The notes under the pieces: generated by a model
What the model was told of the DNA's origin: nothing
Seen by the model: the letters and a program-made list of their open reading frames with translations, nothing else
Database searches by the model: none
Shown: positions 1 through 6,066 of the stretch, in pieces
Position numbering within the stretch: position 1 is the first letter of the stretch
Layout of the letters: every line of letters starts with the position of its first letter
Source of the DNA: Chthoniobacter flavus
Lineage (GTDB): Bacteria > Verrucomicrobiota > Verrucomicrobiia > Chthoniobacterales > DYNR01
Length of the DNA stretch: 7,923 nt
Direction: 5' to 3'
Assembly (NCBI GenBank): GCA_020720945.1
Contig: DYNR01000023.1
Span: forward strand, 4,131 to 12,053
Program-made: the position numbers and the translations under genes

Positions 1-188
1 ATCCCCAACTGCCAAAGCCTCGCCGCCTGCTCCTGGTAATTCAACGCCACCGCATTCTGCTGCCCCATCGCCTCGATCTGCGTCAACCCACCACTCAACG
101 ATGCCGCCGCCGCCGCAACCAAAATCAAAATCGCCGCCGCAACCAACGCCTCCAAAATACTATACCCAGATTTAGAACTCGTTTTCAT
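1..188 (-). CDS. Type IV prepilin-like protein, PilV-like (partial, cut by window edge)
   Basis: This is the first 62 codons of a gene that runs off the low end of the window. The protein starts MKTSSKSG and then YSILEALV, a textbook class III prepilin leader: a short basic leader, Gly8 at -1, an aromatic residue at +1 and Glu at +5 (Glu13). An Ala/Leu-rich hydrophobic helix follows to about residue 36, then a polar stretch. Known prepilins are cut after the Gly by a PilD-type peptidase and assemble through this helix. Position after a PilW-like and a PilX-like gene suggests a minor pilin of the PilV/GspI type. The start ATG overlaps the stop of the preceding gene as ATGA (185-188) and has no clear Shine-Dalgarno sequence, so coupled translation is likely. 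A perfect 15-base repeat lies in the helix region. Prepilin identity is well supported; the exact minor-pilin class is inferred. Confidence 0.85.
   Translation of the reverse strand, partial: MKTSSKSGYSILEALVAAAILILVAAAAASLSGGLTQIEAMGQQNAVALNYQEQAARLWQLG
108..146 (-). repeat. Perfect 15-base direct repeat in the PilV-like prepilin helix
   Basis: Copies at 108-122 and 132-146 are identical (TTGGTTGCGGCGGCG on the coding strand) and are 24 bases apart, a multiple of three. Each encodes LVAAA within the hydrophobic N-terminal helix. Slippage between them would add or remove eight residues without breaking the frame. Confidence 0.85.
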
Positions 189-1222
189 GGATAACTATTG
201 TAAATTTCATCCCACCCACGCGTCCGCAGATTCGCCGTATCCACAGGCAGAAAACTCCCATCTGTTATGATGTATCCGTTCCACGCCGCCGGTGCCACCG
301 CAATCTGCGCCGCTGTCCCATCAAAAACCGCCGTCATTTCCCATGTCTCCCCTGCCTGAAAATTCAAATCTAACCTCACCGCTGCCGCCGGATTGCTCAC
401 CCCCAAATAAAACGGCATCCCATTGCTTCCCACAAAATTGATGTCCGTCAACGCTGTCCCCGTCGCCGATTGATCCACATAAACCGTGCAAGCCACAACC
501 GAATCCAACGGCTCCCCTTCAATGCTCAAAACAAGCGCATTAGAAACCGTAATCACCAGCGGAGGGCCTTGATTCAACTTCAATGTCACATTCCCTGCCC
601 CATCGCTCACATACCAATTGTCTGAAGGCGCATCGACAAGATGCTCGACATCCCCATCCACCGCCTCCGCTGTCAACGCCGCTACCGCCGCGTCCACATA
701 CGCGTCCAAAGTCCCCCACGACCTCGTATGCAAAACCGCCGTTACCGTTTCCGTTAAGGTCTGCGCTCCCCCCGCTTCCGAAACATTGACCGTGGATGCC
801 AATGTCGCCGTTAATGCCGAAGCTCCCCCAGAAGTAAACCACCCCGAACAACTCGGAAAAAACAGGTTCGAATCCGTTACTGGATCAATCCACCCTCCAG
901 GCGTCTTGCTCCAATCCGCCGCCACGGTCAAACTCCCCCACCCATCCGCCAAACTCGCCGAAAATGCTGTCCCAGCATCCGCATTCTGCACCACCGAAAC
1001 CAAATACTGCCGCAACAAAACACGGGCATTCTCATAGGCAAGCCTCCTCTTCATGGAATACACCTGCACATCCACCGTCCGGACGCGGTTTGTCATCAGC
1101 TCTAACCAACCTACGAACACCAAAGAAATCAACGCAACCACCACCATCACATACAATACGATACTCCCTCGTTGCCCCCTCTCCCTTAAACCTTTCCCAA
1201 AATCAAAAAAATACGCTTTCAT
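185..1222 (-). CDS. PilX/GspK-like membrane-anchored minor pilin-like protein
   Basis: A 345-residue protein with a basic N-terminus (RERGQRG, residues 13-19), then one hydrophobic segment at about 20-42 (GSIVLYVMVVVALI...), followed by a charged amphipathic stretch ending ENARVLLRQYL (about 64-74). That arrangement is seen in PilX and GspK proteins, which have a pilin-like N-terminal helix but often a degenerate leader; here there is no Glu at the usual +5 position. The rest (about 85-345) is a Thr/Ala/Val-rich, probably beta-rich domain that I do not recognise. Its length exceeds most PilX proteins and is closer to GspK, the large tip pseudopilin of type II secretion. It starts in an ATGA overlap with the upstream prepilin gene (1219-1222) and ends in another with the downstream one (185-188), and no Shine-Dalgarno is visible. 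The inferred role is part of a pilus tip or priming complex. Confidence 0.7.
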   Translation of the reverse strand: MKAYFFDFGKGLRERGQRGSIVLYVMVVVALISLVFVGWLELMTNRVRTVDVQVYSMKRRLAYENARVLLRQYLVSVVQNADAGTAFSASLADGWGSLTVAADWSKTPGGWIDPVTDSNLFFPSCSGWFTSGGASALTATLASTVNVSEAGGAQTLTETVTAVLHTRSWGTLDAYVDAAVAALTAEAVDGDVEHLVDAPSDNWYVSDGAGNVTLKLNQGPPLVITVSNALVLSIEGEPLDSVVACTVYVDQSATGTALTDINFVGSNGMPFYLGVSNPAAAVRLDLNFQAGETWEMTAVFDGTAAQIAVAPAAWNGYIITDGSFLPVDTANLRTRGWDEIYNSYP

Positions 1223-2106
1223 TGCATCGAAGGAAATTGCGGAACAACCATAAAAAAGGATGTCCGGTTACCCATATTGAGATAATCTTTCCTCGGGTCG
1301 CCCGAGGCGTAGTTGTCTGCGTAAACTTCCCCCCCCAACGGCCAAACTCCAGGATCTGGCCACCATACGAAATAAAACGCAGGAATCGTCCCACTGGCCG
1401 GAAAATACCGCACCAGCGGCGAAAAATCCGCCACTCGAGTATCCGCCACTTCCTGCTCCCCATAAAATACATCGTAATATTCCTGAAAATAACCACTCTC
1501 GTAACGGCGCACCGATGCGTAAACTCCCGCAGGCGAAGTAACGGTCAGAAGATCCACTTCGTAAATCGCAGTGATGTTCATCTCGCTCGAACTGGACGGC
1601 CCAACAAGAAAAATACTCAACCCCGTATCGTTTGCCGGCGGCACAGTCGTATAAGCAGAAAAAATCGCCGCAGCCGTCCCATCCGCATCAATCAACGCCT
1701 GCCGAAACCCGTTGGGTGTCGTTGGCACATTCCCCGCTGTATATTGCAAAAGCCCCCACCGCAATGTCGCCTCTGTCGGCCTCGATAGGCAAAATACCCC
1801 AGCCGCCCCTTTCAAATCGTCCAGAAAGCTCGTCCGCAACTCCTCCGCCATCATCCGCCGCCCAAAATCGGGTGCCGCCTGCGTCCCAATATTCGTCCCT
1901 GCCGCCAAATCGTAAAACCCCGCCGCCGCTGCATCCCCTATGTCCACCTCCACCCTCGCATCCATAGACTCCCTCGCTTCCGTGATCGTTGCATAAAGCA
2001 TAACCGCCGCCGTAATGACCCCGGCAGCAATGCCGACAGTCACCAAAAGCTCCATCAGGGTGAAAGCTCTCGCCCCACCCTCTGCTCTATGGCGATGATT
2101 CTTCAT
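1219..2106 (-). CDS. Type IV prepilin-like protein, PilW-like (Ala at -1)
   Basis: A 295-residue protein. The basic leader (residues 1-14) is followed by FTLMELLVTVGIAAGV, the prepilin N-methylation motif with Phe at +1 and Glu19 at +5, then a hydrophobic helix to about residue 40. The residue before the cleavage site is Ala14, not the near-invariant Gly. The C-terminal domain (about 50-295) is not one I recognise; it is rich in aromatic residues near its end. Size and position before a PilX-like gene suggest a PilW- or GspJ-like minor pilin. The verrucomicrobial cassette proteins known as Verru_Chthon B-D also carry prepilin leaders and are an alternative family. The ATG lies 20 bases inside the preceding gene and has only a weak upstream AGG, so coupling is likely. 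A run of eight G on the coding strand (1336-1329) lies 36 codons before the stop. Confidence 0.8.
   Translation of the reverse strand: MKNHRHRAEGGARAFTLMELLVTVGIAAGVITAAVMLYATITEARESMDARVEVDIGDAAAAGFYDLAAGTNIGTQAAPDFGRRMMAEELRTSFLDDLKGAAGVFCLSRPTEATLRWGLLQYTAGNVPTTPNGFRQALIDADGTAAAIFSAYTTVPPANDTGLSIFLVGPSSSSEMNITAIYEVDLLTVTSPAGVYASVRRYESGYFQEYYDVFYGEQEVADTRVADFSPLVRYFPASGTIPAFYFVWWPDPGVWPLGGEVYADNYASGDPRKDYLNMGNRTSFFMVVPQFPSMQ
1329..1336 (-). repeat. Eight-base G tract in the PilW-like prepilin gene
   Basis: On the coding strand eight G span Leu-Gly-Gly-Glu codons, 36 residues before the C-terminus. A one-base change would alter the end of the protein and the stop that is coupled to the next gene. 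Confidence 0.9.
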
Positions 2107-2668
2107 CCTGTGGGGACTTCTTTAACGGGGGAAACACCCCTTGCAACTCAATCGGTTGCGTCCTGCGCGGGGGATCTTGCGCCCCAAGCATATACCGGAT
2201 CTCCGGCTTCAACGAATACCGAACCATAAATTTCCGATCCACTTTGTTCCCTTTCTTATCAATCTTCTCCTCAAACGCAAACTCCACCCGATCTGGATAA
2301 ATCGCTTCCACCCTCACCGATTCCGTCTGCTTCGGAATCACCGGCGGCAAGTAATCCCCCGCCTGCACCCGCATCCGATCAAGCAAAACACTCCGCCCTA
2401 CTCCACTTTCCGTATAACCCGATACCGCCATTTTCTCGAAAACCCCCTGAATCGCCCCTGCTTCCCCTTCGGCATCCTCCGTCGGTTGCGCCGTCTTCGC
2501 CGCCGGTGCCTTCTTCGCAAACGAAAACGGGTTCGGCTCATCAGGTTCCAACTTGATCATCCCCTTGCTCTCCGGCAACAAAGTTTGGGCAAAAACTGAC
2601 CCAAAAAAAGCAAAAAAGAGAAAACTGCAAAAAACGAACCGAAACATAAAATAGAAGTTTTTTTTCAT
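2087..2668 (-). CDS. Secreted PilP/GspC-like periplasmic protein
   Basis: A 193-residue protein with a clear Sec signal peptide: MKKN, a Phe-rich hydrophobic core, and a likely signal peptidase I site after SVFA (residue 27). A low-complexity linker of Pro, Ala, Lys and Glu follows (about 40-72). A compact domain at about 75-165 contains VSGYTESGVGRSVLLD and VQAGDYLPP and then short beta-like segments; this resembles the beta domain of PilP and GspC, which link the inner-membrane PilN/PilO dimer to the secretin. PilP of Pseudomonas is a lipoprotein, whereas no lipobox cysteine is seen here. Its place directly after the PilO-like gene supports the call. It starts in an ATGA overlap (2665-2668) with no Shine-Dalgarno, and eight A follow the ATG. 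Family assignment rests on architecture and gene order, not on strong motifs. Confidence 0.6.
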   Translation of the reverse strand: MKKNFYFMFRFVFCSFLFFAFFGSVFAQTLLPESKGMIKLEPDEPNPFSFAKKAPAAKTAQPTEDAEGEAGAIQGVFEKMAVSGYTESGVGRSVLLDRMRVQAGDYLPPVIPKQTESVRVEAIYPDRVEFAFEEKIDKKGNKVDRKFMVRYSLKPEIRYMLGAQDPPRRTQPIELQGVFPPLKKSPQDEESSP

Positions 2669-3201
2669 TGGCTTGCAAGAGGGACTTCAAACACAAGTTC
2701 TGCCTTAATGTCGTTCGATAACTGGCCTTTGCTCAAACGCATATTGGAAATCCTCAGCGTAGGAATTTCTGTCTCAAGCTTCCCTAACCAGTTTACGGTT
2801 TTAGCGTAATCATCTTCAACAATCAAATTCGCGCGCATCACCTTGGGAATCGTCGGATCGCCTTTCGTCGAGGCGACCTCATACCGTTGCCCCAATGTGA
2901 GCAAATTGGCTTCTTTAATCCGCATCGAGATAGCCAACTCCGCACTCTGCGGGGTATTGAGTGCATTAAAATACGGCGACCAAGCTTCCAAAAAACGGAT
3001 CATTTCCTTGGTGGACACTTTCAACGCATCGTATTGCCTCGTCTCTGTCAGCACCTGCATTGCCGCAGTATTTGCTGCCGACTTCGCTTTATCTTCTTCT
3101 TTGCTGCGGACATCGGAATGATTTTTAATCCAAATGGTCGCTTGAACAAAAATCAGCATAATCACGACAACAAAAATAGCGGCGATTTGCTTGCTATTCA
3201 T
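2665..3201 (-). CDS. PilO/GspM-like inner-membrane alignment protein
   Basis: A 178-residue protein starting MNSKQ, with one membrane helix at about residues 6-25, a charged Lys/Glu/Ala-rich stretch likely to be coiled coil (about 30-70), and a C-terminal alpha/beta domain (about 115-175, VMRANLIVEDDYAKTVNWLG and following). This is the order found in PilO and GspM, whose periplasmic ferredoxin-like domains pair with PilN/GspL partners. An upstream in-frame ATG at 3249 exists, but I chose 3201: it forms an ATGA overlap with the previous stop, has a strong AAGGAGG (3217-3211) nine bases upstream, and removes a 16-residue hydrophilic extension. It is the only gene in the set with a near-consensus Shine-Dalgarno. 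The inferred role is scaffolding between the cytoplasmic PilM-like protein and the periplasmic PilP-like protein. Confidence 0.75.
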   Translation of the reverse strand: MNSKQIAAIFVVVIMLIFVQATIWIKNHSDVRSKEEDKAKSAANTAAMQVLTETRQYDALKVSTKEMIRFLEAWSPYFNALNTPQSAELAISMRIKEANLLTLGQRYEVASTKGDPTIPKVMRANLIVEDDYAKTVNWLGKLETEIPTLRISNMRLSKGQLSNDIKAELVFEVPLASQ

Positions 3202-3791
3202 GGTATGGCTCCTCCTTCCACTTCCTTCACCGATGCCGACGGTTGCCAAATCAGGGTCGTTTTGTAATCGATTTCCGAGCGGCTAAGCTTTTGCTCGGGA
3301 GAATAAGTCCGGTATCCCGCACTCTGCAACCGATTAACGATTTGGTCGAGTTGCGTCATGGAACTGGCATTGATGCGAATAGAAAATTTGAGTTGCTTGG
3401 AATCGTCTTTGCTCCTTGTTACCTGCATATCGACCAGAGATGCATCGCTTTCGATTCCTCGTGCCAAATCAACGACTAACGGCTGCAACCCCCTCGTGCT
3501 TTCCGTCCAGATTTGCAAATCACTGGCCCGTTTTGCTTGCCCTTCCAGCGTCTTTCGCTCTGCTTGAATCTTTAACAATTCTTGTTTGGAAAGCTTTTCC
3601 CTCGCAACCCATTCATCCCTCGCTTTTGTAGAAGCCAACAAACGAATAGTAAATAAACCAGTCAAGGCAATTGCACCAAACACGGAAACATAAAAAAGCA
3701 ACGGAACCAAACGGGCAATCTGCGGCAAAGGCGGAGCAATGTCGGAACGCTCCGTCTTTAAGTCGTCAATAAAATAGGGTTGGGCGCTCAT
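3198..3791 (-). CDS. PilN/GspL-C-like inner-membrane alignment protein
   Basis: A 197-residue protein from MSAQPYF. It has a short cytoplasmic N-terminus (1-27), one membrane helix (about 28-52), a Lys/Glu-rich probable coiled coil (about 55-95) and a C-terminal alpha/beta domain (about 100-185, containing KFSIRINASSMTQLDQIV). This is PilN architecture, and it sits between PilM-like and PilO-like genes. The cytoplasmic tail lacks the INLLPWR-type motif by which typical PilN docks on PilM. The reading frame is open further upstream to an ATG at 3890, but that start would overlap the PilM-like gene by about 90 bases and add an Arg/Lys-rich leader unlike any PilN. The chosen ATG lies seven bases after the PilM-like stop, with GGGAGG at 3812-3807 at a rather long 15-base spacing. 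The call is by architecture and order. Confidence 0.7.
   Translation of the reverse strand: MSAQPYFIDDLKTERSDIAPPLPQIARLVPLLFYVSVFGAIALTGLFTIRLLASTKARDEWVAREKLSKQELLKIQAERKTLEGQAKRASDLQIWTESTRGLQPLVVDLARGIESDASLVDMQVTRSKDDSKQLKFSIRINASSMTQLDQIVNRLQSAGYRTYSPEQKLSRSEIDYKTTLIWQPSASVKEVEGGAIP
3211..3217 (-). promoter_or_regulatory. Strong ribosome binding site of the PilO-like gene
   Basis: On the coding strand this reads AAGGAGG, nearly fully complementary to the 3' end of 16S rRNA, with nine bases before the ATG at 3201. It decides the start of the PilO-like gene over the upstream in-frame ATG at 3249. It lies inside the end of the PilN-like gene, so independent initiation can add to coupled initiation. 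Confidence 0.8.
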
Positions 3792-3798
3792 GGCAATA

Positions 3799-4944
3799 TC
3801 AGTTTTCCTCCCGTGGCGGCAAGGGCGGCGGAGTTGTTTGTATGGGTTCCAAAGCCGGGGCATCGCCTTTGCCTCCATTTTTTGGAGCATCGGGAAGCGG
3901 GGGGGGCAACGGTGGAGGATTTGCCACAGTCACGGAGGGGTTCTGAGTCTCGGAGGCAGAAACCGGTGCTGGCAGGACAGGCTTTGGACTCTCTTCAGAA
4001 TTTTCTCCCTCCGCTTTCCCCGGTGTTGCAATGCGCGGCTTTTCGTGGCCCAACGCCCCCAAATTGTCGCAAAGCAAAGCCCACAAGTGGTTCTTCTTCG
4101 TAAAATCCAACACTTGGACTCCTTTGAAAAACTCGGCGATCGCCCCCGAAATCATCGGATCGACATCGTTGCACAAAAGAGCTACCGAACTCTGTTGCAC
4201 CATCTTTTGTTGGAAGGGGGCAAGCAAATCCAAGATCGGCGTGACATCGTCTGCCGCATACACATCCGACCTCGACCGCAATTCCATCCACTGCACTCCC
4301 TGTTGGCTCAAAATACAGACAGAGCCTTGGTTGCAAACGACATACAACTGGCTGAATTGCGGGTCTGGCGGCTGCCCCTTCGGCAACAACTTCTCGACCT
4401 CTTGGGTCAAGTGCCGCAACATCGCATAAGTTCCAACACAAATCCGTCCCGCCCGCATCCCGTTTTCCGTCAGCAGCGTTTCAATCCTTTTGACCTGTTC
4501 TTCATCGCAAGTCAGCAATAAACTCGAGTTGGTCTCGGGGTTGTGCGTGACCGAATACCTCTTCCCCTTTTCGTATTTCGACCCCAAAATCTGCCTCGGG
4601 TTTGTCTTGAGCAACTCTTCGTATCCCTTGCGTCTCGATAGATTGTTTTCCAAGCTAATCACATACCGCGTGTTCAGGGAAATTCCGCACCACCCACCTT
4701 CGGTCGCTTTTTTCCATTCCAGCGAAAGGTTGTGAAACATCTCTTTCAAATCCCCTTCCGCTTTGCCCGGTGCCAAACACTTGCACCCTTTCCCAAAAGG
4801 CATCCAGTTGAGAATGTTTTTCCCAATATTGAAAAAAATCGCCTTGCGCCCGGAAAAGCGTTTTCGCCATGTCGCCGTGCTATCATCGGGCTCCGGCAAA
4901 AATGCCGTAAAAGTCAACACATCCTTGATGTCTTGAAACTTCAT
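3799..4944 (-). CDS. PilM/GspL-like cytoplasmic protein with proline-rich tail
   Basis: A 381-residue soluble protein with no membrane helix. A stretch at about 34-50 (KAIFFNIGKNILNWMPF) could be a degenerate version of the first strand and phosphate loop of the PilM actin-like fold. The middle (about 85-300) alternates strands and helices and ends LWALLCDNLGALG, similar to the helix that closes PilM proteins. Canonical ATP-binding motifs are not evident, so it may be a divergent, perhaps inactive, actin-like protein. Residues about 319-381 form a Pro-rich tail with two PPPLPP motifs, which ordinary PilM lacks. A run of eight C on the coding strand (3906-3899) lies in that tail. Its start overlaps the PilT-family stop as ATGA (4941-4944), with no clear Shine-Dalgarno. 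The call depends largely on gene order: PilM normally precedes PilN, PilO and PilP. A GspL-type cytoplasmic domain is the main alternative. Confidence 0.6.
   Translation of the reverse strand: MKFQDIKDVLTFTAFLPEPDDSTATWRKRFSGRKAIFFNIGKNILNWMPFGKGCKCLAPGKAEGDLKEMFHNLSLEWKKATEGGWCGISLNTRYVISLENNLSRRKGYEELLKTNPRQILGSKYEKGKRYSVTHNPETNSSLLLTCDEEQVKRIETLLTENGMRAGRICVGTYAMLRHLTQEVEKLLPKGQPPDPQFSQLYVVCNQGSVCILSQQGVQWMELRSRSDVYAADDVTPILDLLAPFQQKMVQQSSVALLCNDVDPMISGAIAEFFKGVQVLDFTKKNHLWALLCDNLGALGHEKPRIATPGKAEGENSEESPKPVLPAPVSASETQNPSVTVANPPPLPPPLPDAPKNGGKGDAPALEPIQTTPPPLPPREEN
3899..3906 (-). repeat. Eight-base C tract in the PilM-like gene tail
   Basis: On the coding strand eight C encode part of the first PPPLPP motif, about 100 bases before the gene's stop. 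All three frames between this tract and the PilN-like start have informative outcomes: the present frame stops at 3799, one base less joins the PilN-like frame, and one base more ends at a TGA overlapping the PilN-like ATG. Confidence 0.9.
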
Positions 4945-5999
4945 CGCGTGATTTCTTCTTGGTTTTCGAGATACTCTGCCACCTCGTCGGCACTAAACCC
5001 TGTCGCAAACGCCCCCACCCCCGCCTGGAAGCCTTCGTCCGCCCGCACCTCGATGCTCTTGTCAAAATTGTTCATCCCCCGCTTCCATCCCGTTTCTAGC
5101 TCCTGGTCGAGTTTCTTAAAATCGCCTCTCCGGATGATGTTTACCACCCCGTCATACTGCAACAAAACTTCATGGATGGGGAATCTCTTCCGCTTCTTGT
5201 CGTCGAGCAACAACCTCTGGCACATCACCAACCGCAAACAGTCCGCCATCGTCTCCTGCGAACTTTCCAAACGGTCGCTCGGAATTAACTTCAAAAACCT
5301 CTGCACGGTCTGCGCCGCCGTCGAAGTGTGCAAAGTCGCAACCACCACATGACCCGTCTCGGATGCTTGCAATGCAATCTCCGCCGTTTCGCCATCGCGA
5401 ATTTCCCCGATCACAATCACATCGGGTGCCTGCCGCAACGCCGCCCGCAATGCGTTTCCAAAATCGATCTCGTCACTGCCCATCTCGCGTTGGGAAATCA
5501 GCGAGGGCAAGCCGTCCGGATATAAAAATTCAATCGGATCCTCGAAGGTGATCACATGCTCCCTCCGCCTCTTCGCCCGATGCAAAATCATCGACGCAAT
5601 GGTCGTGGATTTTCCGCTCCCCGTCGCCCCGCAAATCAAAAACAAACCGTTCCTCGCTTCTAAAAATGCTTTGAGCGCAGGGGCGGGCACCTTGATGTTT
5701 CGCGGGTCAGGAATTTGGTCGGGCAAAAGCCGCATCACCCACCGCAACTTTCCGCGCGTGACCATCTGGCTCACGCGGAACCGGTGCTCTTCCAGAGAAA
5801 TCGCGTAATCCAAGCAGCCTGGCTCGATGTGTTCGGGCACCGGATACTCCACGATAAAACTCTCGTCAATCAGCAATTTCCCGTTGTGTTTGTAGCTAAA
5901 CGGTTCTCCCGGAGTCAGATAAAAATCGCTGATGCCGTCCTGCTTGCAGGTGGCAAGAATGCGCTGCCCGAGGGGGGATTCGTGGGTGAGATTTTTCAT
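4941..5999 (-). CDS. pilT: PilT-family type IV pilus retraction ATPase
   Basis: A 352-residue secretion-superfamily hexameric ATPase, close in length to known PilT proteins (about 345). The N-terminal PAS-like domain carries ISDFYLTPGEPF (about 23-34), matching the conserved SDLHLS-type stretch. The catalytic core has a Walker A GATGSGKST (124-132), an Asp box EDPIE (153-157), a Walker B VIVIGEIRD with catalytic Glu199, and a His box TGHVVVATLHT (215-225). The C-terminal helix VVNIIRRG (about 285-292) occupies the place of the PilT AIRNLIRE signature but is diverged. It lacks the tetracysteine zinc site of GspE/PilB, which favours PilT or PilU. PilT powers pilus depolymerisation and twitching from the cytoplasmic face of the inner membrane. 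Its ATG has AGGA ten bases upstream (6013-6010) and follows a 67-base gap, so it probably opens the machinery part of the operon. Confidence 0.9.
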   Translation of the reverse strand: MKNLTHESPLGQRILATCKQDGISDFYLTPGEPFSYKHNGKLLIDESFIVEYPVPEHIEPGCLDYAISLEEHRFRVSQMVTRGKLRWVMRLLPDQIPDPRNIKVPAPALKAFLEARNGLFLICGATGSGKSTTIASMILHRAKRRREHVITFEDPIEFLYPDGLPSLISQREMGSDEIDFGNALRAALRQAPDVIVIGEIRDGETAEIALQASETGHVVVATLHTSTAAQTVQRFLKLIPSDRLESSQETMADCLRLVMCQRLLLDDKKRKRFPIHEVLLQYDGVVNIIRRGDFKKLDQELETGWKRGMNNFDKSIEVRADEGFQAGVGAFATGFSADEVAEYLENQEEITR

Positions 6000-6008
6000 G
6001 CTACATCC

Positions 6009-6037
6009 ATCCTATCACGCAAATTCCAAATTGGCAA
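6009..6037 (-). promoter_or_regulatory. Weak sigma70-like promoter candidate upstream of the PilT-family gene
   Basis: In the 67-base gap (6000-6066) the coding strand has TTGCCA (6037-6032, five of six matches to the -35 consensus), a 17-base spacer and TAGGAT (6014-6009, four of six matches to the -10). Transcription would begin only a few bases before the ATG at 5999, leaving almost no leader and excluding the AGGA that looks like the ribosome binding site. That conflict makes the call tentative; the gene may simply be read through from the upstream adhesin gene. No terminator hairpin is visible in the gap. Confidence 0.25.
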
Positions 6038-6066
6038 ACCCGCCGTTGACGCTACCATAACCGTTA

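Noticed and set aside
964..1788. Long plus-strand open frame of 274 codons
   Set aside because: It lies opposite two well-supported prepilin-type genes and crosses their junction. Its product is rich in Pro, His, Arg and Asn with no domain, as expected from reading the complement of a G-rich coding strand with few stops.
3792..3890. Upstream ATG at 3890 as the start of the PilN-like protein
   Set aside because: It would add 33 mostly basic residues and overlap the PilM-like gene by about 90 bases. The MSAQ start at 3791 gives normal PilN architecture. The open frame is instead relevant to the C8 tract finding.
3790..4521. Plus-strand open frame of 243 codons opposite the PilM-like gene
   Set aside because: Basic, low-order composition, no motif, and fully opposite a gene that fits the operon with an ATGA overlap.
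4732..5352. Plus-strand open frame of 206 codons across the PilT/PilM junction
   Set aside because: It is antisense to the conserved Walker B and His-box region of the ATPase; its composition shows no independent protein signal.
6000..6066. Possible terminator or regulatory hairpin between the surface protein gene and the PilT-family gene
   Set aside because: Only short palindromes such as CCAATTTGG are present, with no stable stem followed by a T run.
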